A stretch of 64,000 bases of DNA, from contig JBJLGL010000005.1 of NCBI GenBank assembly GCA_045564915.1, positions 1-64,000 on the forward strand. The letters are read 5' to 3'. This document shows positions 1 to 7,820 of this stretch, in pieces (the first letter of the stretch is position 1; every line of letters begins with the position of its first letter). The stretch is from JAQWRV01 sp045564915. GTDB lineage: Bacteria; Pseudomonadota; Alphaproteobacteria; Rhodospirillales; Rhodospirillaceae. The notes beneath the pieces are model-generated. The model saw only the letters and a list, made by a program, of their open reading frames with translations, was not told where the DNA came from and did no database searches. Position numbers and translations under genes: made by a program.

Positions 1-1004
1 TCAGGATCCTTTTTCGTCTTGGCCGGCAACTCTTTCTCTTCTTCTTCTTCTTCTTCTTCGTCTTCTTCTTCGCCTTTCTCTGCTTGTTTTTTATTGTTCT
101 TTTCTGATGCTTTCTTCTTCTTTCCTTCCTTTTTCTCTTTCTCCTCGGTGTCTTCTGATTCAAACCCTGTCTCAGTAACTTCAGACGGGCCTAATGGTAC
201 GTTGTCCTTTTCTGTTATCCGGCGTGAAAGTTCATCGAGGTCTAAGTCCTCTAAATCAACGGGCTCAGCTGATCTTAGTGGAGCAGTTTTTCTCTTGGGG
301 CCGCGTTTTGGAGAGCGGCTCTTTTTGACCAAGCGGAGAATATTGAAGTGTTTGTTTAGATATAAAAATACGGATCCAAAAAATAATATGAAAAACGTGC
401 CAAAGACTAGAGCATTTCTGTTACCTGCTGGAATTAGACCCGCATCAAGCATTTGCGAAAGTATGGCAATGATCGCGAGCGAACCTATGACAGCAATGAT
501 CAGGCTCATAATGAGCCCAGTCAGAATTTGGACGACAATAGTGCTCAGTTTTTTATTTCTTCTACGTTTCTTGCTTACGCCACCTTTTTGGCCTGTCGTT
601 GTCTTATCGACACCACTACCATTCCGGGGTGACCTCGCCGAAGGTTGACTGCTCCCGCGCCCACCTCCTGAGCCTGCTCCAGTTCCGCGCTGTCTTTTTG
701 CTGGTCCGCCACCGCCGCTGCCTGCGCCTCCACCGGCTGGTCCACCGCTCTTCTTTCCCGGACCAAACATTGTATCTGCGTCGGCTATACTTTTTGCTTT
801 TTGTCCCTGATAGGTTACGATTTCTTCAGTGCTATTAGATTCGGGATAATAGGTTTCGCGAATGACCCTGGCTGGGAAGCCTAAGTTTGTTTCAACATTT
901 TTTGCTTCCTCAATAGCGACTTCTCGCTGGCCACCCTCGAAGCTCGCATGAACGTGCCATCGGCCACTTTGAAAGTAATAAACTTCGAATTGGTCGTTCG
1001 CCAT
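1..1004 (-). CDS. Two-TM membrane protein with acidic C-terminal tail, 3'-truncated by window edge
   Basis: This frame is open from an ATG at 1004 to the left edge, so only the first 334 residues are visible. Residues 1-75 look like a small alpha/beta domain (begins MANDQFEVYYFQSGRWHVHA). Residues 80-152 are a Gly/Ser/Lys-rich linker ending in a basic patch (SKKRRRNKK). Two hydrophobic segments follow, at about 153-183 and 198-217. The rest is cytoplasm-like, first basic and then a Glu-rich run after about residue 285. It lies downstream of rpmE, beyond a terminator, so it probably has its own promoter in the 292-base gap. I do not recognise a named family. The opposite-strand reading of the tail gives a meaningless poly-Ser frame. 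The reading frame is secure; the function is unknown. Confidence 0.75.
   Translation of the reverse strand, partial: MANDQFEVYYFQSGRWHVHASFEGGQREVAIEEAKNVETNLGFPARVIRETYYPESNSTEEIVTYQGQKAKSIADADTMFGPGKKSGGPAGGGAGSGGGGPAKRQRGTGAGSGGGRGSSQPSARSPRNGSGVDKTTTGQKGGVSKKRRRNKKLSTIVVQILTGLIMSLIIAVIGSLAIIAILSQMLDAGLIPAGNRNALVFGTFFILFFGSVFLYLNKHFNILRLVKKSRSPKRGPKRKTAPLRSAEPVDLEDLDLDELSRRITEKDNVPLGPSEVTETGFESEDTEEKEKKEGKKKKASEKNNKKQAEKGEEEDEEEEEEEEKELPAKTKKDP
38..71. repeat. (CTT)n trinucleotide run encoding poly-Glu
   Basis: Seven uninterrupted CTT units at 38-58 are followed, after one CGT interruption, by three TCT/TTC units. On the minus strand this is GAA/GAG coding for about ten Glu residues in the tail of the truncated membrane protein. 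Slippage here would change tail length without breaking the frame. Confidence 0.8.
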
Positions 1005-1216
1005 GGTCCGCGCTTACCGCTTTCTCCCGCGGTACCTTAACAGGGGTCGAAAATTAGACCTGCTGTTCCCACAATGAATAAGAGTGTTAGTTAAGTTTTC
1101 CACTGACTTCAACAATATTCCGCGAATTTCTCATATGAAGCGCTTATCTGTAATCGATCAAAACCCATAATTATTTTACTCGCCTTGGACTTCAGCTTGA
1201 ATGGTGGCTCACATAT

Positions 1217-1252
1217 GACAAAAAAGCCGCTTTCTTTCTGATGAAGGCGGCT
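1217..1252 (-). terminator. Rho-independent terminator after rpmE
   Basis: Read on the minus strand, AGCCGC and GCGGCT (plus-strand positions 1247-1252 and 1225-1230) form a stem extended by a few near-complementary bases, followed by a run of six T. It lies 45 bases past the rpmE stop and ends the efp-to-rpmE transcription unit. Confidence 0.75.
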
Positions 1253-1296
1253 ATCACAGCTTGCATTGCGAGAGGGCGATAGTGTTCTGTGCACAC

Positions 1297-1521
1297 CTAG
1301 TCCTTCAGTCCAAAATTTGAAAAACGTTTGTTAAACTTAGCCAGTTGACCTCCAGAATCGACTAATCGGTGTACTCCTGTCCATGCGGGATGAGTCTTAG
1401 GATCAATATCAAGACGTATGGTCTCGCCTTTCTTACCCATTGTGCTCCGGGTAGTAAATTCGGTTCCATCAGTCATAATGACTGTAATTTCATGGTAATC
1501 GGGGTGAATATCTTTCTTCAT
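1297..1521 (-). CDS. rpmE: 50S ribosomal protein L31
   Basis: The 74-residue protein begins MKKDIHPDYHEITVIMTDG and contains the L31 core LDIDPKTHPAWTG and a C-terminal KFNKRFSNFG. L31 is a small protein of the large ribosomal subunit near the central protuberance. The usual zinc-binding CxxC pairs are absent, so this is the zinc-independent form common in alphaproteobacteria. It lies 71 bases downstream of the MotB/OmpA-like gene on the same strand and is followed by a clear terminator, so it is probably the last gene of that unit. Confidence 0.97.
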   Translation of the reverse strand: MKKDIHPDYHEITVIMTDGTEFTTRSTMGKKGETIRLDIDPKTHPAWTGVHRLVDSGGQLAKFNKRFSNFGLKD

Positions 1522-1592
1522 GGCTCACCTATCCTAAGAATAGGGACGGTCTATACCCAACAGGGCGCAACTGCGCAAGGTCTCCTAGTTCG

Positions 1593-2816
1593 CTATTTTT
1601 GGTCGAACTTGAGTTCAATACGGCGGTTCTTACTCCTTGCCCGGGCAGTTTTAGATGGGTCTATGGGCTGATACTGGCCAAAACCAGCCGCAGCTAGCCG
1701 GTCTGAAGGAATTCCTTGCGCAGAGAGATACCGAACGACTGAGAGTGCTCTTGCGACCGATAGCTCCCAATTCGATGGGAATAGATTACTATTTATAGGG
1801 ATGTCATCCGTATGCCCGTCGACCCTAAGGAGCCAGTTAACTTCTTCGGGAATGTCGTACGCAATATCAACCAGAGTGCGTGCTAGTTGCGTCATTTGGC
1901 GCTGTCCTTCGGGACCTAAGTCTGCTGATCCGCTTGAAAATAGGATCTCTGACTGGAATACAAACCTATCGCCAACTACCTGAATACCTGGACGGGTACC
2001 TAAAATATCGCGAAGGCGGCCAAAAAACTCAGATCTATAGCCCTGCAGCTCCTGCACCTTTCCAGCCAGTGCGCGGTTCATCCGGCGTCCTAAATCGACA
2101 ATCTGAGCTTTTTGTTCCTCTGATAGAGCATCAGATGCATCAAGGGTTTCTGATAGCCGAGATAATTCCTTCCTCAGAATCTCGAGTTGTTGGCTCATAA
2201 GTGCTGCTTGAGCTTCTGCAGCAATTGTTGCCCGCCTTGATTCTGCAACATCTCGTTCTCGCTCAATTATGCTATCACCCAGGCGCGACACCTCTGATTC
2301 TAAATCCTTCTTCAGCATCTCTAGGGCGAGAACATTTTGTTGCAGCATTGCAAGTCCGCTTTGTTGTTTTTCAATGCGTGTCCGATCCACTTTTGCGGCT
2401 TCCGCAGCTGAATCAAGCGTAGTACGCAGTTGCTTAATTTCAGTCGTATTATCTCTGGCATCAGCTTCTAGGTTTCGGACCTGGCCCTGAAGATCGCGAT
2501 TATCTAGACGGACCTGTGCAAGGTCATCTAACTCTATTGTTGCAGCACGAAGTTGATCAGATAGACGGCTGACATTAAGTGATAGGTCCGCATTGGCTTG
2601 CTGTTCTAGCGCGAGCATATCGCCGAGTTCATTGACTTGGGCGGTGAGACGGTTAAGGGCAGCATCCCGCCCGGAAAGAGCTTGACCAAGAAAGAATTGC
2701 CCAAGGACAAACACCATGAGAATAAAAATAATAATGATGAGGAGGGTCGCAAGCGCATCCACAAATCCCGGCCATATGTCCGTTGTTCTACGAGATCGTC
2801 TGGCAAGGGAAGACAT
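1593..2816 (-). CDS. MotB/OmpA-like peptidoglycan-binding protein with long coiled coil
   Basis: The 407-residue protein has one N-terminal membrane segment (about 20-45) preceded by a short basic cytoplasmic tail with DIWPGFVDALATLL, typical of MotB/TolR-type stators. A long helical, heptad-like region spans about 50-260 (many Leu, Glu, Gln, Arg), then a C-terminal OmpA/MotB domain at about 270-405 with VDGHTDDIPI and a final NRRIELKF, which contact peptidoglycan in this family. By analogy it would pair with the TolQ/ExbB-like channel encoded just upstream (19-base gap) to couple ion flow to a force across the periplasm. What it drives is unknown. The gene is intact, unlike its channel partner. 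Confidence 0.85.
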   Translation of the reverse strand: MSSLARRSRRTTDIWPGFVDALATLLIIIIFILMVFVLGQFFLGQALSGRDAALNRLTAQVNELGDMLALEQQANADLSLNVSRLSDQLRAATIELDDLAQVRLDNRDLQGQVRNLEADARDNTTEIKQLRTTLDSAAEAAKVDRTRIEKQQSGLAMLQQNVLALEMLKKDLESEVSRLGDSIIERERDVAESRRATIAAEAQAALMSQQLEILRKELSRLSETLDASDALSEEQKAQIVDLGRRMNRALAGKVQELQGYRSEFFGRLRDILGTRPGIQVVGDRFVFQSEILFSSGSADLGPEGQRQMTQLARTLVDIAYDIPEEVNWLLRVDGHTDDIPINSNLFPSNWELSVARALSVVRYLSAQGIPSDRLAAAGFGQYQPIDPSKTARARSKNRRIELKFDQK

Positions 2817-2835
2817 GGCGTATAACTACTTTCGC

Positions 2836-4062
2836 TTAGTCATTAGGCTCAACTCGACCGCTCTTGGCAGCGACCGTCTTAGCAAGTAGTTTGATTTCCG
2901 ATCGAATATCTTTAACTATCAGTTCGCGTCCTGCGGTGAGTTCTGCAACCAATCTTGATGCTGTTTGATCGATATTGCGCAGATGTGCGTTGATCTCGTT
3001 ATCTGTGTCTGATGTCATCGGTTGCGATAAGACATCACCAAACTTGCCAATTTTCTCCAGCAAAGGGCGTTAAAATTGTTTTGACTATCAGCAACCTTCA
3101 ACAGGACTTGCTGTTCAGTCCCTCATTTGTTCGATCAACAAAGTTAATTTCTCATTCATCATTCCGAAATGTTGATTAGCTGCGATCCGACTCTCTTCAC
3201 TGCGCCCCTAATATACGTTGTAGCTCATCCATACTTTCCGCTGTTTGTTCTAATAGTGCTTCAGTAATAGGCCCGACACACCTTGTTCTCTCTCAGATAT
3301 GGAGCCCACCTGAAGTTAGACGTGTCATACCGGAAAGCCATTCCTCCAGATCATTATAGAAGGCGTTTTGTGCTTGTCCGGCTTGCAAGTCTAAGAAACC
3401 CGAGAACTAGTGAGCCCTGTCAAGCCAAACAAAGAGCTAGAAAAAAGCGGTTCCCATTCCGCCCAAAAGGTGCCTCAAGGCCTTCCTTTAGATCATCGAA
3501 AAACCAAGGCAATATCATCACCTGTAATTGAGAGGTTTTGAATCACATCGCCGACGGAGGGCTACTGTTCCAAGCAAGCCCCCAAAAATGTTCCCAATAG
3601 CCCTAGAAAGATTGACAAAACCGATGAAGTACCTGGCTAGGGTCCCCGCGATTCTTCGAGCCTGGATGCAATACCATCCAGCAGAGTACGCATTGCTTGG
3701 GCGCTGAGAGTAAATTTACCGCCGCGCTGTCGACTATCTGATAACATGCGAGCCATTGGGGATAGTAGCCGCGGTCCAGTTGCGGATATTGGAGAAGGGC
3801 CGTCTTCATCTTTCAATTCAATAGAACTTTCACGTTCCGCCTGATCTTGGAATAGCTCAAGCCATTCTGTTTCAGGACTAAGCATTATGACTTGTCGAAT
3901 ATTGAGAAAAATTCCAACTAGCAAGACACCTAGGATTAATCCATTGAGTGGGGCATTTGCCATAAAGGCTTCAATAAGGGTGCTATAAAGGAATGTTACC
4001 AACACGGTTCCCGCAATGAGGAAGAGAATCATTCGAGTAAGAAATCTGGTAGTATCAGTCAT
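2836..4062 (-). pseudogene. MotA/TolQ/ExbB-like proton channel gene, broken by multiple frameshifts
   Basis: The first 141 codons (4062 down to about 3640) encode two membrane segments and a cytoplasmic linker ending in GIASRLEESR. The last 75 codons (3063-2836) are a helical tail (begins MLEKIGKFGDVLSQP). Between them no single frame is open. Stepping between the three minus frames recovers a continuous family-like protein: pieces such as GDVIQNLSITGDDIALVF, KEGLEAPFG, FSSSLFGLTG, LDLQAGQAQNAFYNDLEEW, PITEALLEQTAESMDELQR and HFGMMNEKLTLLIEQM follow in order. I count about ten frame changes in roughly 600 bases, several next to homopolymers. The peptide pieces are not otherwise decayed. This suggests indel errors in the assembly more than old pseudogene decay, but a recent pseudogene is possible. 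Confidence 0.8.
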
Positions 4063-4104
4063 GCTTTAGCCAATTGGTTCTGTTGCACTGGTGTGGTAAT
4101 TTAT

Positions 4105-5025
4105 TCAGCGTTCTTGAATTACAGCATCGACACGGTCCGGCATTCCACCTTCATTATTATTGCCCAATGCGCGCACCTCAATGCGCGTACTTTGGACACC
4201 TTGATCCATCAGGAATTCGCGTACTGATAATGCGCGGCTTAGTGATTTTCGTCGGACACTACTCGGAGATTCATCTGCACTACCAGCGTATGCCATTAGT
4301 TGTATGCGCAACGTTTCATCAGCTTTCATCTGTTCTGCTAAAACATTCAGTTTTGGCTTTGCCGAAGTGGGTAGATTAGTTTCTTCTGTCCCGAATGTTA
4401 TCGATAGCGGAGTGCTAGATTCCTCAGGTTCTTTCGTATTGGGTAGAGATGCAATTTTCTTATTTTCTGCTCCATCTGTATCGGCTGCTAGTTTAGCTGT
4501 AGACGTAGTAGATTCTTCCAGTACAGATGCTGGCACTGGCACTGGCACTGGCACTGGCACTGGCACTGGCACTGGCACTGGCACTTGATTTGGAACTTGG
4601 GAAACTAATGGCTCGGTTGGAGTCGTTACCGTACTTGGTGAGATTGATGAGGTGACAGGTCTAGGTGGAGCTGCTGCCGGAGCGGCTGGGGGTGGAACTG
4701 CAATAGTTGGTGCTTGTGTTATCCTGGGTGAGACCCCTGTGGGCGGTCGCAGCACAATTCGTTTCTGTTGAGGCATTCTAGTGTCCGTGCTGGTAGGCGG
4801 AGTTAACACGATTCTGCCTCTAGTTGAGCCGATACTAGGCATAAGCAATCGGGGAGTTTTAGTCTCAGGATCAATTGCATCAAGAACACTGAGGTTTACG
4901 ATTACATTCTTAGTGCTCTGTGCAGATACAATAGCTGGCGCGCCCATTATAAAAGCGCCTATAAGAAGGCAAATATGGGTCAGTGGCATAGGCATGTTGC
5001 TGGGCAAAAAATATGACAGTCTCAT
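4105..5025 (-). CDS. Secreted OmpA-domain protein with Pro/Val-rich linker
   Basis: The 306-residue protein has an N-terminal signal-like segment (about 14-36, ending IVSAQ). A low-complexity Pro/Thr/Ala region follows (about 70-170), including nine Val-Pro units from a perfect hexanucleotide repeat. The C-terminal OmpA-like region (about 205-306) contains QLMAYAGSADESPSSVRRKS and LSRALSVREFLMDQGV and ends VDAVIQER. The domain lacks the strict GHTD motif but keeps the order of the fold. It sits 42 bases upstream of the channel gene and in the same direction. It may supply the periplasmic or outer-membrane, wall-bound part of the motor-like module; this is inferred from position and domain only. 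Confidence 0.8.
   Translation of the reverse strand: MRLSYFLPSNMPMPLTHICLLIGAFIMGAPAIVSAQSTKNVIVNLSVLDAIDPETKTPRLLMPSIGSTRGRIVLTPPTSTDTRMPQQKRIVLRPPTGVSPRITQAPTIAVPPPAAPAAAPPRPVTSSISPSTVTTPTEPLVSQVPNQVPVPVPVPVPVPVPVPVPASVLEESTTSTAKLAADTDGAENKKIASLPNTKEPEESSTPLSITFGTEETNLPTSAKPKLNVLAEQMKADETLRIQLMAYAGSADESPSSVRRKSLSRALSVREFLMDQGVQSTRIEVRALGNNNEGGMPDRVDAVIQER
4531..4584. repeat. Hexanucleotide microsatellite (TGGCAC)x9
   Basis: Nine perfect tandem TGGCAC units (54 bases) lie inside the OmpA-domain gene. On the coding strand each unit is GTGCCA, one Val-Pro pair. Because the unit is six bases, copy-number change keeps the frame and only alters linker length. Confidence 0.97.
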
Positions 5026-5175
5026 GCACCGATATCCTTATGTAAAAGCGTTTTAACCATTGCCTGCTAATTGTGCAATCCAGACAAAACCCTACCCCAA
5101 GGTCGGACCACCGGACAACGGCTGACTGGCGGGAAATTATACTCTGATATAGCGAAATTAGCGCTTACATTTGAT

Positions 5176-5943
5176 TTAGCCAGACTTTCTGCTCAATAAT
5201 GTGCTTAGAGGGCTATGAATAGTCGTATTTGCTGCCAGTATTGACTGGTTCTGGATGCCATCACCTTTGCCATTAATGTCAGTCACAAACCCACCTGCCT
5301 CTCTGACTAATACAATTCCAGCCGCAACATCCCAGATGTTTAGCCCCGTTTCCCAGAATCCATCAAACCGGCCCGCAGCAATATAGGCTAAATCGAGAGC
5401 CGCGGAACCAAATCGGCGAATACCTGCGCAATTACTCATGGCAGCTGTTAGTTGAGTGAGGTAAGGCTCATGCTCACCACGTCCGAGATGCGGGATTCCA
5501 GTCGCCAGTACGCATTCAGTGAGAACTTCTCTGCCGGACACACGCAAGCGCTTATTATTTAGTGTCGCGCCCTGACCCTTTTCGGCAACAAACAATTCAT
5601 CGAAGATAGGATTATAAACAATACCAGCACATAATTCGCCGTATTCTTCATAGGCAATTGAAATGGCAAAGTGAGGGATACCATGAATAAAGTTTGTGGT
5701 ACCATCGATAGGGTCAATCAACCACCGCCGGTTGGCATCCTTTCCATCTACCGCGCCCGTTTCCTCTAGTAGAAACCCGAAATCCGGTCGTGCCTTCGAA
5801 AGTTCATTTACTAGTATTCTCTCAGAGCGATGGTCTGCCTTGGTAACAAAATCATTGGTACCTTTGCGAGAAACTTGAAGGTGTTCAACTTCGCCAAAAT
5901 CACGTGCAATGGCACGGCCAGCTTTTTCTGCTGCAGCGATCAT
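5176..5943 (-). CDS. suhB: Inositol-1-monophosphatase family protein
   Basis: The protein is 255 residues from the first ATG. It carries the metal-binding motif IDPIDGTTNFIHGIP, an upstream EETG, and the second motif WDVAAGIVLVREAGG of Mg-dependent, Li-sensitive inositol monophosphatases. SuhB enzymes hydrolyse inositol phosphates and in enterobacteria also act in rRNA transcription; the substrate here is not fixed by sequence. The start is doubtful. Family-like residues (ITIRSPILNV) continue in frame upstream of the ATG, with no ATG, GTG or TTG before the efp stop. An AAAAGG sequence stands 8 bases before an ATA at 5973. The real protein may therefore be about ten residues longer. It lies 43 bases downstream of efp. 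Confidence 0.93.
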   Translation of the reverse strand: MIAAAEKAGRAIARDFGEVEHLQVSRKGTNDFVTKADHRSERILVNELSKARPDFGFLLEETGAVDGKDANRRWLIDPIDGTTNFIHGIPHFAISIAYEEYGELCAGIVYNPIFDELFVAEKGQGATLNNKRLRVSGREVLTECVLATGIPHLGRGEHEPYLTQLTAAMSNCAGIRRFGSAALDLAYIAAGRFDGFWETGLNIWDVAAGIVLVREAGGFVTDINGKGDGIQNQSILAANTTIHSPLSTLLSRKSG

Positions 5944-5986
5944 AACATTGAGAATTGGAGACCGGATGGTTATGACGCGGACCTTT

Positions 5987-6553
5987 TCAATCTTTAGCGC
6001 GTTCGACGTAGGTTCCGTCTGTTGTGTTTACAACGATTCGCGTACCGGCTTCAACAAAAGGGGGGATCATTACTTTAACTCCATTTTCCATGATGCCTGG
6101 CTTATATGAAGAGGCAGCCGTCTGGCCCTTTACAACAGGTTCAGCATCGACAACTTCTAAGGTAACATTTTGAGGCAAGTTAATCCCAACCGGTTTGTCT
6201 TCAATAGTGTTGGCGGTGACTTCCATCCCTTCTTTTAAATAGGAGTCCTTGCTCTCTAAATCATTAGCTGAGAGCGTGAATTGCTCGTAGGTATCTTTAT
6301 CCATGAACGTAAACAGGTCACCATCCTTAAATAAGTACTGACAATCCCTTTCTCTAACTTCGAGTTTCTCTACATTTTCCTGGGTTCGCCACCGATCATT
6401 AGACTTATTTCCTGACGCGATATCTCGCATTTCTACCTGGATAAATGCGCCTCCCTTACCAGGTTGAAGCAATTCAATTTTTAAAACTGTCCACTGTTTT
6501 CCCTGGTGTTCAATAACCATTCCAGGGCGCATAGTATTAGCTTGAATTTTCAT
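5987..6553 (-). CDS. efp: Translation elongation factor P
   Basis: EF-P, 188 residues from the ATG at 6553, relieves ribosome stalling at polyproline stretches. The start MKIQANTMRPGMVIEHQG is chosen because it matches the family N-terminus; the open frame continues upstream as unrelated sequence. Domain I carries LLQPGKGGAF, where Lys33 is the position modified with beta-lysine in bacteria with EpmA. Domains II and III follow, with YVERAKD at the end. A divergent epmA gene lies 151 bases away, so factor and modifying enzyme are paired. Several nearby proteins (the Pro/Val-rich OmpA protein, the 181-residue proline-rich protein, TolA) are possible EF-P clients by their proline runs. It is probably the first gene of the efp-suhB-OmpA-channel-rpmE unit. 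Confidence 0.98.
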   Translation of the reverse strand: MKIQANTMRPGMVIEHQGKQWTVLKIELLQPGKGGAFIQVEMRDIASGNKSNDRWRTQENVEKLEVRERDCQYLFKDGDLFTFMDKDTYEQFTLSANDLESKDSYLKEGMEVTANTIEDKPVGINLPQNVTLEVVDAEPVVKGQTAASSYKPGIMENGVKVMIPPFVEAGTRIVVNTTDGTYVERAKD

Positions 6554-6704
6554 GTTTCTATCAGTGCAGCTAAAGGGGTCAAGATAAGAAGAGGTTTGCT
6601 TCCGCGGCGGGCTTGTATCAGGTTGCCCAGACCCACGCAACGGGACGCCAATTTAATACACTAGTTCATACCACAAAATAGCATATAAAACGCGAGTTTG
6701 ATCA

Positions 6705-7760
6705 TTGAATAAACCTTCCTGGGATCGAATTGAATTTAGAAAACGCCGCCAGAACTTGATGTTGCGTTCAGAGGTTATTGCGGCATTGCGCATGTACTTT
6801 ACTGCCGAGGGTTTCATAGAAGTGGAAACGCCAGCATTGCAGGTCTCTCCAGGGCTCGACCGTCACACAAAACCATTTGAGACTACTCTTACACGCCCAT
6901 TTAAGTCACGGGCGCTACGACGTTTTTTGCATACATCTCCTGAATTCTCCATGAAAAAGCTATTGAGTGCCGGCGAAACAAAGATCTTTCAGATCAGTCA
7001 TGTGTTTCGAGATGGTGAAGAAAGTAAGATTCACCATCCAGAATTTACCTTATTGGAGTGGTACCGAACCGAAGAAGACTACAAATCATTGATTTCCGAT
7101 CTCGAAAAACTTGTGGATGTGGCTGCGAGCTCAGTAAATGCCCAGAGTTTTAGACATGAAGAAGTAGTTTGTGACATGAACCTACCATGGCAGCACATTA
7201 CTGTGGCGGAAGCCTTTGCTTTATTTGCTGATATTGACCTTTTTTGCACCTTTAGTGATTTGCTGGTCCCATCTGGTGATAAACTGGCTGCTGAGGCTAA
7301 TCGCGTCGGTGTGCGTTGTGGCATAGACGATACATGGGACGATATCTTTCATAAAATATTACTAGAGAAGGTGGATCCGCATCTGAAAAGGATGTCTCGG
7401 GTTATGCTTCGGGATTATCCCACCCCTGTAGGTGCTTTAGCGCGGCGTTCTGACTTCAACCCTAAGGTATGCGAGAGAGTTGAGGCCTACATATGTGGGG
7501 TAGAACTAGCTAACGGTTTCTCAGAACTTGTCGATCCTGTGGAGCAACGCGCACGGTTTGAACGGGATCTTAGCACATACGCGTCGCTGTACGGTCGTCC
7601 GCCGCCTATAGATGAGAGTTTTCTCGCGGCCCTTGAGGATATGCCCCAAGCCGCAGGCATGGCCCTTGGAGTTGACCGGCTAGTAATGCTTTTAGCCGGC
7701 GCGGACAATATTCGCGACATTCTATGGATGCCCGTAGATGTATTAGAGAAAGAAAAATAG
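6705..7760 (+). CDS. epmA: EF-P--lysine ligase (GenX/PoxA family)
   Basis: This 351-residue class II lysyl-tRNA-synthetase-like protein has no anticodon-binding domain. Motif 2 region FRDGEESKIHHPEFTLLEWYR and motif 3 region GMALGVDRLVMLLAG are clear, and the N-terminal part has VETPALQVSPGLDRH. Enzymes of this family attach (R)-beta-lysine to the conserved Lys of EF-P. The start is a TTG; it is preferred because the WDRIEFRKRR segment matches the usual N-terminus, while an in-frame ATG 18 codons later would remove it. No EpmB (lysine 2,3-aminomutase) gene is in the window. Confidence 0.95.
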   Translation: MNKPSWDRIEFRKRRQNLMLRSEVIAALRMYFTAEGFIEVETPALQVSPGLDRHTKPFETTLTRPFKSRALRRFLHTSPEFSMKKLLSAGETKIFQISHVFRDGEESKIHHPEFTLLEWYRTEEDYKSLISDLEKLVDVAASSVNAQSFRHEEVVCDMNLPWQHITVAEAFALFADIDLFCTFSDLLVPSGDKLAAEANRVGVRCGIDDTWDDIFHKILLEKVDPHLKRMSRVMLRDYPTPVGALARRSDFNPKVCERVEAYICGVELANGFSELVDPVEQRARFERDLSTYASLYGRPPPIDESFLAALEDMPQAAGMALGVDRLVMLLAGADNIRDILWMPVDVLEKEK

Positions 7761-7820
7761 CACTTGTATTCCGACAGACGCGGTAGTCCATCGGTTTACA
7801 ATGCATCAAAAATGTCAATC

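Noticed and set aside
19..648. 209-codon plus-strand frame rich in Ser
   Set aside because: It is the antisense of the poly-Glu and Lys-rich tail of the minus-strand membrane protein; the Ser run comes from the CTT repeat.
1109..1294. 61-codon minus frame between rpmE and the truncated gene
   Set aside because: It contains the rpmE terminator, lacks a ribosome-binding site and resembles nothing known.
3283..3531. 82-codon plus frame inside the broken channel gene
   Set aside because: The minus strand carries recognisable family peptide pieces across it, so this frame is chance.
4531..4584. CRISPR-like repeat
   Set aside because: The repeats are 6 bases with no spacers; this is a coding microsatellite.
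4304..4588. 94-codon plus frame with Gly-Thr repeats
   Set aside because: It is the antisense reading of the Val-Pro repeat in the OmpA-domain gene.
1593..5025. Zorya-type anti-phage system (ZorA/ZorB-like stator)
   Set aside because: No ZorC, ZorD or ZorE-like gene is nearby, and the setting between suhB and rpmE is a housekeeping one.
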